A stretch of 64,000 nt of DNA from Nocardioides marmoribigeumensis (GCF_031458325.1 NZ_JAVDYG010000001.1:124001-188000), one strand, 5' to 3'; positions 8,201-16,760 are shown, counted from the first letter of the stretch. The notes: generated from the letters alone by a model not told the origin. Program-made: numbers and translations.

Positions 8201-8730
8201 CGAACAGCTACTTCACCTGGGGAGCCGTGGCTCGGGCGACGAAGTACCGGTTCGAGCGCAGGGCACCCGGTGCCAGCAGCAACGCCGAGAGTGTCACTAC
8301 TCCTGCCCTCGCCTGGGCTCCCAGTCAGGCGCTCGCTCAGGGAAGTTGGCAGTGGCGAGTTGTCGCCTTGGACGCATCCGGGGCCCAGCTCGGAGCCTCC
8401 AGCTGGAGATCCTTCTCGGTCGACACCGTCAGACCGACGGTGACGAGCAAGACGCCGACCGGGAACGTGGCGGTCACGACGAACTTCACGGCGAGGTTCA
8501 GCGAGAAGGTCACCAAGGTGTCGACCTCGACCTTCCGGCTCTACCGCAGCGGCACTCCCGACCCGCTGCCGGCGGTCGTGACCCTCAACAGCACGGGCAC
8601 ATCCGCCGTACTGAACCCGTCGGCCAACCTCCGGAAGGGCAAGACCTACTACGTCCGTCTTACTACGGGCATCAAGGACCCCGCTGGCAACAGCCTGGTC
8701 GCGACGTCCTGGAAGGTCCTCGGCAAGTAG
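5215..8730 (+). CDS. Large secreted protein of about ten Fn3-like repeats with a C-terminal Ig-like domain
   Basis: 1171 aa from GTG 5215, which follows a TTGGGGGG ribosome-binding run. Residues 1-31 are a signal peptide ending in SAAAA. The body is built of about ten repeats of 95-118 residues, each ending in a variant of YYWRVRA: FWEVRARN, YYWRVRAD, YYWRVQPV, YYWRVVGL, YRWYAKPV, YQWSVTAY, YYWTVEAC, LYWRVRAV, YRWRVRKY, WQWRVVAL. The last 95 residues (VRPTVTSKTPTGNV onward) resemble a Big_5/SbsA bacterial Ig-like domain. No sortase motif, membrane anchor or catalytic site is seen. It probably acts at the cell surface as an adhesin or surface-polymer partner. Codons use visibly more A/T than the respiratory genes, which fits the accessory region. 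Confidence 0.85.
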   Translation: MKLRVTSALAAGVVASLALTGLSTVSAAAATPGSPTGLKPSAGAKVGGSPTLSWTRVSGAKTYEVKVATNESFTSSSVKYSTTTVNRQVVPNVALPVGTIFWEVRARNSDGTSEWSTNYFDHSRSSGPTLISPADGAVLDQPDDPVVLSWTPTPGATRYSVEISTDEAFSTILKTYTPTTSSVLADAPGLQNTYYWRVRADLGSGIYTEFSPYRRYGTTGMDAPELVSPGASGLETVQDVVLDWKPVKGAKSYNLQVSTDQNFNTFDLQVPNIVGTKYSPPTTLDNDQYYWRVQPVNAANQTLDWSSVPTGTFRRNWPDQPTLEYPGRSFQAGTPPVVRDPIYFQWTPMAHASRYRLEIDTDTDFQNLFDSCITQTTTFVPSELNDCFPAAAGTYYWRVVGLDDPRTPSVQSEAIFSPIWTFSYDPDRVDMSTVIPRGGESVTFPTLKWDPVRGAASYRVYVYRTSDNVAVVNGATTYATSYTPRKALEAGKTYRWYAKPVSVSGRVGAGLLPAAMATFNLVDPDAATATTPEPTGPVDGTEFKRFPTLSWTPVAGAATYRIGVRLANGISGFADLGETFAYPEGQDDSTTYLPSATYQWSVTAYDIDNNELTSTLNPRTFKIVEFPATQDQRVAMSGLASNDNATSCTAVLDQRCENTRQTPVLRWSPVTDAGFYRVQLWHDRNRTNAVANSVLVDQPMYMRPAELPDSQASDAYYWTVEACRGSKSFPVCRSTVQSPARWAFNKLSNPVEGLAPGVPVNATGTPVDATATVPTIPDEINFSWKDYKATNWDDPSASEMDSVDEKGRLEARTYRVEVSTTPNFSTVVETRDVDQTTFTAFARAYPDGVLYWRVRAVDAAGNLLAPSPTYKVIKKSPAPMLTVMPNGRAVSGSEPFRWQPLDYAAGYDIEIYKNDDTLGQPANRVVSVSSSQAALVLSTNPLPVSTSPYRWRVRKYDASGNRAAWSSLSTSAAQFTIVGAKPTLLSPSASAYVAPTNSYFTWGAVARATKYRFERRAPGASSNAESVTTPALAWAPSQALAQGSWQWRVVALDASGAQLGASSWRSFSVDTVRPTVTSKTPTGNVAVTTNFTARFSEKVTKVSTSTFRLYRSGTPDPLPAVVTLNSTGTSAVLNPSANLRKGKTYYVRLTTGIKDPAGNSLVATSWKVLGK

Positions 8731-8739
8731 CCACGACAT

Positions 8740-8774
8740 CACGGGCGGCACACCCACGGGGTGTCCCGCCCGTG
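8740..8774 (+). terminator. Strong hairpin terminator after the Fn3-repeat gene
   Basis: CACGGGCGG (8740-8748) pairs with CCGCCCGTG (8766-8774), and an inner ACACCC (8750-8755) pairs with GGGTGT (8759-8764). The result is a 15-pair stem with one mismatch and a three-base loop, ten bases after the stop codon. No U-run follows, as is usual in high-GC actinobacteria. Confidence 0.7.
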
Positions 8775-8846
8775 CTCGTGCGTCCCCAGCAATACCGTGA
8801 GCCAAGACGCGAGACAGCGGCTCGATCACAAGTGGGAGGCGGACAC

Positions 8847-9779
8847 ATGTACCGCGACATGCGGGTAGCGGTCGTCGTACCGGCGCACAACGAAGAGCGC
8901 CTGATCGGCAAGGTCATCACGACGATGCCGAGCATCGTCGACCACATCGTCATCATCGACGACGCCAGCCCCGACGGAACCTCCGACGCGGTGCGGGCCG
9001 TGCACGACCCTCGGGTCGAGCTGATCACCTTGAGGGAGAACCAGGGTGTCGGCGGCGCCATCCTCACCGGCCACACGCGTGCCCTCGACCTGGGAGCGGA
9101 CGTCGTGGCGATCATGGCCGGCGATGCACAGATGGACCCCGACTTCCTGCCTGCCCTGCTCGACCCCATCGCTGACGGCGAGGCCCAGTTCACCAAAGCC
9201 AACCGGTTCTACGGGCCCGGCTCGTTCAAGGGCATGCCGCGCCACCGGATCTTCGGCAACGTGGTGCTGTCGTTCCTGACCAAGGCGGCTTCGGGCTACT
9301 GGAACCTGTTCGATCCACAGAACGGCTACACAGCGATCCACCGCAGAGCGCTGGAACGGCTTCCGTTCGAGCGCATCGCGCGGCGCTACGAGTTTGAGAA
9401 CGACATCTTGATCCAGCTCAACATCCTGAGAGTGCCGGCCCGTGACGTGCCGATCCCCGCGATCTATGGGGAGGAGGTCTCAGGCATGAAGCTCAGCAAG
9501 GTGGCGCCCCGGATCCTCCGCCAGCTCTGGCGAGGGTTCTGGCACCGCATGTGGTGGAAGTACGTCCTGCAGTCCTTCTCACCCGTCGCGCTGATGTTCT
9601 TCTCCGGGCTCGCGGCCATACTCTTCGGGCTCGCCGTCGGCGTCTTCGTGGTGGTGAACACCCTTGGCCCTCCGGTGGCGAGCCCCGGCACCGTAGTCCT
9701 GAGCGTGGTGCCGTTCTTCACCGGCGTCCACCTGCTCATCATGTCCCTCTATCTCGACATCCAGGAGGGCAGCCGGTGA
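8847..9779 (+). CDS. GT2 glycosyltransferase with C-terminal membrane segments
   Basis: 310 aa, ATG 8847 preceded by GGAGG. The N-terminal GT-A domain starts with VAVVVPAHNEERLIGKV and has the nucleotide-sugar motif IIDDASPDGT and the metal motif MAGDAQMDPDF (DxD-like). QNGYTAIHR is the acceptor-loop region. Two hydrophobic segments near the C-terminus anchor it to the membrane. This architecture is that of polyprenyl-phosphate (dolichol-phosphate mannose synthase-like) glycosyltransferases, which load a sugar onto a lipid carrier on the cytoplasmic face. It is the first gene of a tightly packed operon that continues to 14967; its stop overlaps the next start by four bases. Confidence 0.85.
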   Translation: MYRDMRVAVVVPAHNEERLIGKVITTMPSIVDHIVIIDDASPDGTSDAVRAVHDPRVELITLRENQGVGGAILTGHTRALDLGADVVAIMAGDAQMDPDFLPALLDPIADGEAQFTKANRFYGPGSFKGMPRHRIFGNVVLSFLTKAASGYWNLFDPQNGYTAIHRRALERLPFERIARRYEFENDILIQLNILRVPARDVPIPAIYGEEVSGMKLSKVAPRILRQLWRGFWHRMWWKYVLQSFSPVALMFFSGLAAILFGLAVGVFVVVNTLGPPVASPGTVVLSVVPFFTGVHLLIMSLYLDIQEGSR

Positions 9780-11323
9780 GACCACCCCCGGCAGGAGTCC
9801 TGCATCTCAGCCGTCGCGTCCTGGCGATCGGGACGACGGAGCGTCCACTCCGCCGACTCGGCCTCGCTCTCCTCGTGATCCAGGTCTGCTGGCTGTTCGC
9901 CGTGCCGCCGTTCGCCGGGGTCGATGAGTTCGACCACACCTATCGGGCTGCTGCCGTGGCGCGGGGAGAGTGGTGGGCGAAACCCAGCGACGCCACGCGG
10001 GGCACCGGAGCCCTGGTCAGCACTCCTCGTGACATCGTCGAAGCCGCACACGACGAGTGTGAGCGGCTGCCGTACACCAAGGCCGCCGAATGCCGGCCTT
10101 CCTCGGACGCCGACATGGTGCGGATGCCCAGCGGCGCGGGCCGCTACAACCCGATCTTCTACTTCCTGGTCGGCACCGCGGCCCTGCCCTTCAACGGCGT
10201 CACCGCTCACTACGTCATGCGCGCTGCCGACCTGGTGCTCTGCTGGCTCGTCGTCATGACTGCGTTCTGGGTGGCGAGCCGCGCCCGCGACCGCTGGCAG
10301 CGAGGTTGGCTCTTGCTCGGGGGTGTCCTGGCGATGACCCCGGTCGCCCTCTTCAGCACCGCGATGGTCGCACCCAACGGGCTGGAGATCGCGTGTGGGT
10401 TGGCGTTCTGGGTGGCGGTGCTCGACCTCCTCCGTCGCGATGACTCGGAGGCATTGCCCTCCATCGTCCTGGCGGCCTACGCCGTCACCGGCTCGATGCT
10501 CCTGCTGCTGCGGTCACTGGGGCCGCTGTGGGCGCTGCTGATCGTGTTGGTGTCCCTCGTCGCGACCCGCCCTCCGCGCGCCCGGCTCAGGAGAGTCATT
10601 TGGGGCTCGGCGCCCGCGGCGACCGCGACGGCGGTGCTCGCCCTGAGCGGCCTGGCTTCGGTGGCCTGGACCCGCACACAGGGCTCCTTGACCATTGGCT
10701 CGGAGGACGTGGACCCGATCGGACGTCTCGAGCTCTTGGCCCTCGTGCTGAAAGCCAACATCGTCTGGGTGTTCCAAGCCATCGCCGCCTTCCCCACCCG
10801 AGTCAACCTCGCGCCGATGCCTGTGTACGTGGCCGGGCTAGGCCTACTTTTCGCCCTGCTCATCCTGATGCGACGCGGTGCGAACCCCCACGTGCGTCGA
10901 GCGACGTGGGTGGCGGTGTGGCTCAGCATCCTCGTCCCGTCGGTCATCACCTATCGCACGTACGCCGACTACAGCATCGCGTGGCAGGGTCGCTACACCC
11001 TCCCGTTTGCGATCGGGATTGTCCTGCTGGCCGCGTCCACGATGGCCAGCGCCCGCCGCCGGATCCGTCCGGACGCGGCGTTCATCGGACTGATGCTCTT
11101 CGTGCTCATGCAGACGCTGGGGCTCAGCACGATGATGGCGCGCGAGCGTCGACTGAGCCCGGGGGTAGCCGACGGCGCCTGGGTGCTGGTGCCGGTCTGG
11201 ATCGTCACCCTTCTGGTGGCGATCGGGTCGGCCGTGCTGTGGGCCACGGCTGCCGGCCAGGTCCCTGCCTATCGGGAGATCACTGAGGAGCGGCCGCGAG
11301 AGCCGCAGGGGGCTGACACGTGA
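9776..11323 (+). CDS. DUF2142 polytopic membrane protein (probable GT-C-type glycosyltransferase)
   Basis: 515 aa from GTG 9776, inside the stop of the preceding glycosyltransferase (GTGA overlap) and preceded by CCAGGAGGG. About eleven hydrophobic segments are visible. The first extracytoplasmic loop carries DEFDHTYRAAAVARGEWW, an acidic signature like those of DUF2142 and other GT-C enzymes that use lipid-linked sugars. It probably transfers a sugar from a polyprenyl-phosphate donor outside the membrane, consistent with the upstream carrier-loading enzyme. The family function is not experimentally settled as far as I know. Confidence 0.75.
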   Translation: MRPPPAGVLHLSRRVLAIGTTERPLRRLGLALLVIQVCWLFAVPPFAGVDEFDHTYRAAAVARGEWWAKPSDATRGTGALVSTPRDIVEAAHDECERLPYTKAAECRPSSDADMVRMPSGAGRYNPIFYFLVGTAALPFNGVTAHYVMRAADLVLCWLVVMTAFWVASRARDRWQRGWLLLGGVLAMTPVALFSTAMVAPNGLEIACGLAFWVAVLDLLRRDDSEALPSIVLAAYAVTGSMLLLLRSLGPLWALLIVLVSLVATRPPRARLRRVIWGSAPAATATAVLALSGLASVAWTRTQGSLTIGSEDVDPIGRLELLALVLKANIVWVFQAIAAFPTRVNLAPMPVYVAGLGLLFALLILMRRGANPHVRRATWVAVWLSILVPSVITYRTYADYSIAWQGRYTLPFAIGIVLLAASTMASARRRIRPDAAFIGLMLFVLMQTLGLSTMMARERRLSPGVADGAWVLVPVWIVTLLVAIGSAVLWATAAGQVPAYREITEERPREPQGADT

Positions 11324-11898
11324 TCGCTGCAGATGCGGTGGTGGCCGACTCGGCCACCATCGGCAAGGGCACCAAGGTCTGGGGCCTCGCGCAGGTCCGG
11401 GAGGACGCCGTGCTGGGCCGAGACTGCATCGTCGGCCGTGGGGCGTACGTCGGCACGGGCGTCCGCATCGGCGACCGGGTCAAGATCCAGAACCTCGCGC
11501 TGGTCTACGAGCCGGCCGAGCTCGAGGACGGCGTGTTCATCGGCCCGGCCGTGGTGCTGACCAACGACGAGTTCCCCCGTGCGGTCTCCCCCGACGGCCG
11601 CGCCAAGAGCGCCTCGGACTGGACCGCCGTGGGCGTCACGATCCGTGAGGGCGCCTCGATCGGGGCCCGCTCGGTCTGCGTGGCTCCGGTCACGATCGGC
11701 CGATGGGCGATGGTCGGCGCGGGCTCCACCGTGACCAGGGACGTCCCGGACTACGCTCTGGTGGTCGGCTCCCCCGCCCGCCGCATCGGCTGGGTCGGTC
11801 CCGCCGGCCGCCGCCTCGAGCAGGAGGACGGCGAGTGGGTCTGCCCGGCGACGGGTGCCCGCTTCGTCGAGCAGGACGGGACGCTGCGCCCGGCCTGA
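11320..11898 (+). CDS. Left-handed beta-helix N-acetyltransferase (WbpD/WlbB-like)
   Basis: 192 aa, GTG 11320, overlapping the upstream stop by four bases. Hexapeptide repeats (VVADSATIGKGTKVWG, AVLGRDCIVGRGAYVG, RIGDRVKIQN) mark a left-handed beta-helix acyltransferase, and the C-terminal loop VVGSPARRIGWVG is typical of sugar N-acetyltransferases. The closest type I recognise acetylates UDP-2-acetamido-3-amino-uronic acid (WbpD of Pseudomonas, WlbB of Bordetella). The next two genes encode the matching aminotransferase and dehydrogenase, which strongly supports that assignment over other acyltransferase substrates. Confidence 0.8.
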   Translation: MIAADAVVADSATIGKGTKVWGLAQVREDAVLGRDCIVGRGAYVGTGVRIGDRVKIQNLALVYEPAELEDGVFIGPAVVLTNDEFPRAVSPDGRAKSASDWTAVGVTIREGASIGARSVCVAPVTIGRWAMVGAGSTVTRDVPDYALVVGSPARRIGWVGPAGRRLEQEDGEWVCPATGARFVEQDGTLRPA

Positions 11899-11921
11899 CC
11901 GGAACGAGAGGTCACCACCTG

Positions 11922-12995
11922 ATGAGCAGGGTCGACGCAGTCCGCGTCGTGATGGGTCCCGACGAGATCGCCGCCGTCACCGCGGTCCTGGAGAGCGGAC
12001 GGATCGTGGGTGGCCCCGAGGTGGCCGCCTTCGAGCAGGAGTTCGCCGAGGTTGTCGGCGGCCGCACGTGCGTCGCGGTCAACTCCGGCACCAGCGCGCT
12101 TCACCTCGGTCTCCTCGCGAGCGGCATCGGACCGGGAGACGAGGTCGTCGTCCCCTCGTTCACGTTCGCCGCCACCGCCAACTCGGTCGCGATGACGGGG
12201 GCCACGCCGGTCTTCGCCGACATCGGCCCCGACACGTTCTGCCTCGACCCCGCCTCGGCCGAGAAGGCCGTGACCGAGCGCACCCGCGCGATCATGCCGG
12301 TGCACCTCTACGGCCAGACCGCCGAGTGGGACGCGTTCGAGGCCGTCGCCGAGCGTCACGGGCTCCTGCTGCTGGAGGACGCCGCCCAGGCCCACGGCTC
12401 GACGTACGACGGGAGGCCGGCCGGCAGCCTCGGCCACGTCGCCGCGTTCAGCTTCTACGCCACCAAGAACATGACCACCGGCGAGGGCGGCATGGTCGTC
12501 TGCGCCGACGAGGAGACCGCCCGCAAGGTCCGGCTGCTGCGCAACCAGGGCATGGAGCGCCGCTACGAGAACGAGATCGCCGGCCTCAACAACCGGATGA
12601 CCGACATCGCCGGCGCAATCGGGCGGGTGCAGCTGCGCAGCCTGGCGGCATGGAACGACCGCCGCCGCGAGATCGCCGCCCGCTACTCCGCCGAGCTCCA
12701 GGGCGTGACCGTCCCCTTCGTCCGACCTGGGAGCGACCACGTCTTCCACCAGTACACCCTGCGCGTCGAGCGTCGTGATGACGTCCTGGCCACCCTCCAG
12801 GCCGACGGGATCGGGGCCGACGTCTACTACCCGATCCCCAACCACCAGCTCCCGGCCTACGCCACCGACGACGACCTGCCCGAGACGGCCCGGGCGGCGC
12901 GTGAGGTGCTGTCCCTGCCGATCCACCCGCGCTTGACCGACGACGAGGTCCAGCGCGTGATCGACTCGGTCAACCAGGCGGTGGCCCGTGGCTGA
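11922..12995 (+). CDS. DegT/DnrJ/EryC1 sugar aminotransferase (WbpE-like)
   Basis: 357 aa, ATG 11922 with GAGAGG upstream. It is a PLP-dependent aminotransferase of the DegT family: AVNSGTSALHLGL (phosphate-binding), LEDAAQAHG (residues 151-159, Asp stacking on PLP nitrogen) and SFYATKNMTTGEGG with the Schiff-base Lys182. Such enzymes transaminate keto-nucleotide sugars. Sitting between a WbpD-like acetyltransferase and a WbpB-like dehydrogenase, it most likely converts the 3-keto uronic acid intermediate to the 3-amino sugar. It overlaps the next gene by eight bases. Confidence 0.85.
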   Translation: MSRVDAVRVVMGPDEIAAVTAVLESGRIVGGPEVAAFEQEFAEVVGGRTCVAVNSGTSALHLGLLASGIGPGDEVVVPSFTFAATANSVAMTGATPVFADIGPDTFCLDPASAEKAVTERTRAIMPVHLYGQTAEWDAFEAVAERHGLLLLEDAAQAHGSTYDGRPAGSLGHVAAFSFYATKNMTTGEGGMVVCADEETARKVRLLRNQGMERRYENEIAGLNNRMTDIAGAIGRVQLRSLAAWNDRRREIAARYSAELQGVTVPFVRPGSDHVFHQYTLRVERRDDVLATLQADGIGADVYYPIPNHQLPAYATDDDLPETARAAREVLSLPIHPRLTDDEVQRVIDSVNQAVARG

Positions 12996-13974
12996 GCTCC
13001 GAGCGGGCCTCATCGGCCTGGGCCAGATGGGCCGGCACCACAGCCGAGTGCTGCGCCAGCTGGCCGGCGTCGACCTCGTCGCGATCGTCGACCCCCACGT
13101 GCCGGCCGACCAGCGGCCCGACGACGTCCGGTTCTGCGACAGCATCGAGGAGATGCTCGAGGTCGGCGTCGACCTGTGCGTCGTCGCCACCCCCACCCAG
13201 ACCCACCTCAGGGTCGGCCTGCAGCTCGCCGCCGCAGGCGTCCACACCATGGTCGAGAAGCCCGTCGCAGCGGACGTCGACGCTGCCGCCACGCTCGCCA
13301 AGGCGTTCGCCGACCGCGGACTGGTCGGGTGCGTCGGCCACATCGAGCGGTTCAACCCCTCGCTGCAGGAGCTGCGCAAGCGACTGGCCCACGGCGAGCT
13401 CGGCGAGCTCTACCAGGTGGCGACCCGCCGCCAGGGCCCGTTCCCGGCCCGCATCGCCGACGTCGGGGTCATCCTCGACCTCGCGACCCACGACATCGAC
13501 TCGACCGCGTGGGTGACCGGCCGCTCCTACACCTCCGTCGCCGCCCGCACGGCCCACCGGTCCGGCCGCGAGCACGAGGACCTCGTCGCGGCCGTCGCCG
13601 GGCTCGAGGGTGGCGTGGTCGCCAACCACATCGTCAACTGGCTCTCGCCCCTCAAGGAGCGGGTCACGGTCGTCAGCGGCGAGCGCGGCAGCTTCGTCGC
13701 CGACACCGTCAGCGCCGACCTGACCTTCTTCGCCAACGGCGTCCAGCCCGTCGCCTGGGACACGATGCAGTCCTTCCAGGGTGTCGTGCAGGGCGACATG
13801 ATCCGCTACGCCATCGCCAAGCCCGAGCCGCTCGTGGTCGAGCTCCAGGCGTTCCGCGACGCGGTCCTCGGCGAGCGCAACGACGTCGTCACGATGCAGG
13901 AGGCCAGCGACGTGGTGCTGGTGGCCACGGCCATGAAGGAGTCCGCACGCATCGGTACTACCCAACAGCTGTAG
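12988..13974 (+). CDS. Gfo/Idh/MocA NAD-dependent sugar dehydrogenase (WbpB-like)
   Basis: 328 aa from GTG 12988. The N-terminal Rossmann domain begins with AGLIGLGQMGRHHSRVL, followed by the family signature EKPVAADV and the catalytic-region segments GHIERFNPS and DLATHDIDS. The C-terminal alpha/beta domain supplies the sugar pocket. In the WbpB/WlbA role it oxidises C3 of UDP-GlcNAc-uronic acid. The UDP-GlcNAc 6-dehydrogenase (WbpA) needed to make that substrate is not in the window, so it must be encoded elsewhere if this pathway is right. Eight bases of overlap with the aminotransferase suggest translational coupling. Confidence 0.82.
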   Translation: MAELRAGLIGLGQMGRHHSRVLRQLAGVDLVAIVDPHVPADQRPDDVRFCDSIEEMLEVGVDLCVVATPTQTHLRVGLQLAAAGVHTMVEKPVAADVDAAATLAKAFADRGLVGCVGHIERFNPSLQELRKRLAHGELGELYQVATRRQGPFPARIADVGVILDLATHDIDSTAWVTGRSYTSVAARTAHRSGREHEDLVAAVAGLEGGVVANHIVNWLSPLKERVTVVSGERGSFVADTVSADLTFFANGVQPVAWDTMQSFQGVVQGDMIRYAIAKPEPLVVELQAFRDAVLGERNDVVTMQEASDVVLVATAMKESARIGTTQQL

Positions 13975-13986
13975 AGGTGCGGACAA

Positions 13987-14967
13987 GTGCCGATCCCGGA
14001 GGATGACCGAGACGCCGCAGCGACGCGAGTCGTCGCTTTCGTGCTTCCCGTCTTCAACGAGGTGGCAAGTATCGGAGCGTTCCACCTCGCGCTCACCCGC
14101 GCTACCGACCGACGCAAAGACCTTCGTTACGAGTTTGTCTACATCGATGACGGGAGCACAGACAGCTCTCTCGCCCACCTGGGAGACATCGCTCGTCGGG
14201 ACCCGCGAGTCACTGCTGTCTCGCTGTCGCGGAACTTCGGGCATCAGATCGCCATCACGGCAGGGCTGGACATGTGCCAGGACGCCGACGCCGTGGTCAT
14301 CATGGACACCGATCTACAGGACCCACCCTCTGTTGCGATGCGCCTGATCGAGCGCTGGGAGGCCGGTGCCGAGGTCGTCTACGCCGAGCGGGCCTCCCGT
14401 AAGGACGGCGCGATCAAGCGCGCGACCGCCTACGGCTTCTATTGGACGTTGGACCATCTCTCCGAGACCAAGATCCCCCGAAACGTGGGCGACTTCAGAC
14501 TGATCGACCAACGGGTACTGCAGGAAGTACTCCGCTACCAGGAACGCAACCGCTTTCTACGCGGGATCGTGGCGCAAGTCGGCTTTCGACAAGAAGCAGT
14601 CACCTTTGACAGAGATCCCCGTCACGGTGGCCGGACGGGCTATCCCCTGCGCAAGATGTTGCGTCTAGCGGCCGACGGGGTGACCGGCTTCTCGACGGTG
14701 CCGCTGCGGCTGATCACTCGCTTGGGCTTCCTCATCTCCCTGCTCAGTCTTATCGGTGCCGTCTACATCCTGGGAGTCAAACTGCTGACGCCCGAGCGGG
14801 CCGTGCCCGGATGGGCATTTCTCGGGGTCGGCATCTTCATGCTCGGAGGCATTCAGATCATCATGATGGGGGTCATCGGCAGCTACTTGGGTCGGGTCTA
14901 CACAGAGGTCCAACAGCGTCCGCTGTATTCCGTCGCTCGGGTCATTCGCGCCGACGTGCCGGAGTAA
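13987..14967 (+). CDS. GT2 polyprenyl-phosphate glycosyltransferase (ArnC/GtrB-like)
   Basis: 326 aa, GTG 13987 twelve bases after the previous stop, with AGAGG upstream. The GT-A domain shows VLPVFNEVASI, YIDDGSTDSS, LSRNFGHQIAITAGLD and IMDTDLQDPP; two C-terminal transmembrane helices follow (LITRLGFLISLLSLIGAVYI and FLGVGIFMLGGIQIIMMGVI). This is the usual layout of enzymes that transfer a sugar to undecaprenyl phosphate. It is the last gene of the operon beginning at 8847 and it converges with the large membrane protein at 14988-16760. The internal codon choice is less GC-biased than the WbpD/E/B-like genes next to it. Confidence 0.85.
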   Translation: MPIPEDDRDAAATRVVAFVLPVFNEVASIGAFHLALTRATDRRKDLRYEFVYIDDGSTDSSLAHLGDIARRDPRVTAVSLSRNFGHQIAITAGLDMCQDADAVVIMDTDLQDPPSVAMRLIERWEAGAEVVYAERASRKDGAIKRATAYGFYWTLDHLSETKIPRNVGDFRLIDQRVLQEVLRYQERNRFLRGIVAQVGFRQEAVTFDRDPRHGGRTGYPLRKMLRLAADGVTGFSTVPLRLITRLGFLISLLSLIGAVYILGVKLLTPERAVPGWAFLGVGIFMLGGIQIIMMGVIGSYLGRVYTEVQQRPLYSVARVIRADVPE

Positions 14968-14987
14968 GCAGGTCTTCCGCGCCGTCG

Positions 14988-16760
14988 TCAATGAGGGACG
15001 TAGACCCTCAACACGGGGGACCACCCGGAGACTGACTTTTGTAGATAGTTCCGACGAAGGTCGATGTCGCAAGCCGCCAGTCCCTGAAGATCCTGGCGAG
15101 TGGGGGTGCGCGAAAAGATGATGACTGGCTGTCGCGTTCCCCACGGGTTTCCGTTCTGACAGGCCGAGGCGACTGCGGCCGCTGAACGTCGAGGATTGTC
15201 AGAGCCGAACCATGCCTCCCCCACTGGCTCGCCTCCGAGGAGCCAGGTCAGGCCCGCAAGCTCGTCATAGACGATCATCGGGCGACCAGCCACATCGATG
15301 CCGTCAAGTGCCTCACGCACGCGGTGCACCCTCGCCGCTTCGGCAGCGCTCACCCGCAGACCCTCGGCCGGGCCCTCGCCTGCGATAGAGGTGTCTGCCT
15401 CTGCGAAGCCCGCGGTCCGGTACGGCGCAAGCATGGTCCCCAATGCTCCGGCGACTGCAGCAACTGTCACGGCCCAACCCAGAGCAGAGGCCGCCAGGGT
15501 CCACGCGAGCGCTCGTTCCCGCGATCGCGCAAGTTGCAGGGCCAGGCAGGCCACCCAGAAGGGAAAGCCGGCCAGAGCCACGTACAAGACCGGGTTGTTC
15601 GACCCAGCTGCCTGCGCAAGCGGGAGCCCACACAGCGCCCAGAGGATCACCGAGTCCTCGAGCCTCATCGGCTGGAAGTCCTGGAGACGGACCGCCATAC
15701 GACGCGAACGTCTGAGGCTGACGGTTCCAACGGCTGCTACCGCGCACAAGGCCGCCAGCGCCGAGATGAGCGTGTCCAGGCCCGTGGCACCGACCCCCGG
15801 GACACCGGCAGTCGAAGGGAAGCAGAGCACCAGCGTCGCGGGTACGCCTAGGAGCGCGATCGCCAGTCCCATCCGTGGTGCACGCTTCGAAGTCGCTCGT
15901 TGGAGCCCACCGACGACGATGAGCGGAAGGGCGATCAGCGCCCCCACTGCGCACTGCCGCGCTGCAGTTTGAACATAGAGACCGAGTAACGACAGCGGCG
16001 AGTAGTTCTCGCCGGCCAGCATTCTGTTGACCTCGAGCATGGGAGGCACCGCCTCGCCCAAGTGAATGACAGCCACATGTAGTGCTCCCAAGGAAGTGAG
16101 AAGCCCTGCGAAGAACCCGAAGGCCACCCGCCGCGTCGCGGCTCGCCGGCCCGCCCTGAGCGAGACGATCACGCACGAGGCGAGCCAGACCACTGCCACG
16201 ATTCCCGCGGTCCACTTTGCCAATATCAGTACGAGCGCTGCGACTCCGCACGCGACAGCTGGCCACAACCTCACGCGCTCTCCGGGTCCGACACTGACCA
16301 TGTGCAGGATCGATGCAGCGATGACAGCGGACGCCACGATCGCTGTGTCGTTGTAGCCCGGGCTGAGAGGGGACCAGGCATAGGTCGCGCCTGCGCTTGC
16401 CACCACCCACACAGCGACGTTGACCCTGCCAAGTCGTGACAGCTGACAGAGCTCGCGGCAATCTGCCCAGCGGACGAATGCCCAGGCGAACCACGAAAAG
16501 GAGGCCAGGACCGACACCAGTCGAAAGCCACGGAGAGCCGGCACGCTTTCGTGCAGCGCATTGAAGATCGGTCCGAGCACGTACTGGTTCCCACTGTGCG
16601 TCCTGGTCAGACTTCGCCAGTGCTCATATGACAGCAGGTAGTACCCCTCGTCACTGAGGTCGAAGCCACGGTCGAGCATCGCTAGGACAGCCGCGACCCA
16701 GACGCAGATCAGACCCGCACCAACGCCCAGCGCGATGAGATTCGCGCGGCGGCCCGTCAT
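14988..16760 (-). CDS. Polytopic membrane protein, probable GT-C glycosyltransferase, coupled to trpD
   Basis: 590 aa with about twelve hydrophobic segments. The first loop after the N-terminal helix contains [18 protein letters not shown], an acidic motif like that of PMT/GT39-type and other GT-C enzymes, and the C-terminal 120 residues form a soluble tail. ATG 16760 lies inside the trpD stop codon (ATGA overlap), so it is read from the trpD mRNA although its role clearly belongs with the neighbouring glycan genes. I recognise the architecture, not a named family. Transfer of a lipid-linked sugar to a surface polymer is inferred from context. Confidence 0.7.
   Translation of the reverse strand: MTGRRANLIALGVGAGLICVWVAAVLAMLDRGFDLSDEGYYLLSYEHWRSLTRTHSGNQYVLGPIFNALHESVPALRGFRLVSVLASFSWFAWAFVRWADCRELCQLSRLGRVNVAVWVVASAGATYAWSPLSPGYNDTAIVASAVIAASILHMVSVGPGERVRLWPAVACGVAALVLILAKWTAGIVAVVWLASCVIVSLRAGRRAATRRVAFGFFAGLLTSLGALHVAVIHLGEAVPPMLEVNRMLAGENYSPLSLLGLYVQTAARQCAVGALIALPLIVVGGLQRATSKRAPRMGLAIALLGVPATLVLCFPSTAGVPGVGATGLDTLISALAALCAVAAVGTVSLRRSRRMAVRLQDFQPMRLEDSVILWALCGLPLAQAAGSNNPVLYVALAGFPFWVACLALQLARSRERALAWTLAASALGWAVTVAAVAGALGTMLAPYRTAGFAEADTSIAGEGPAEGLRVSAAEAARVHRVREALDGIDVAGRPMIVYDELAGLTWLLGGEPVGEAWFGSDNPRRSAAAVASACQNGNPWGTRQPVIIFSRTPTRQDLQGLAACDIDLRRNYLQKSVSGWSPVLRVYVPH

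Noticed and set aside
5215-8730. Repeats in the Fn3 gene considered as a DNA repeat array
   Set aside because: The repetition is at protein-domain level only; nucleotide identity between units is low.
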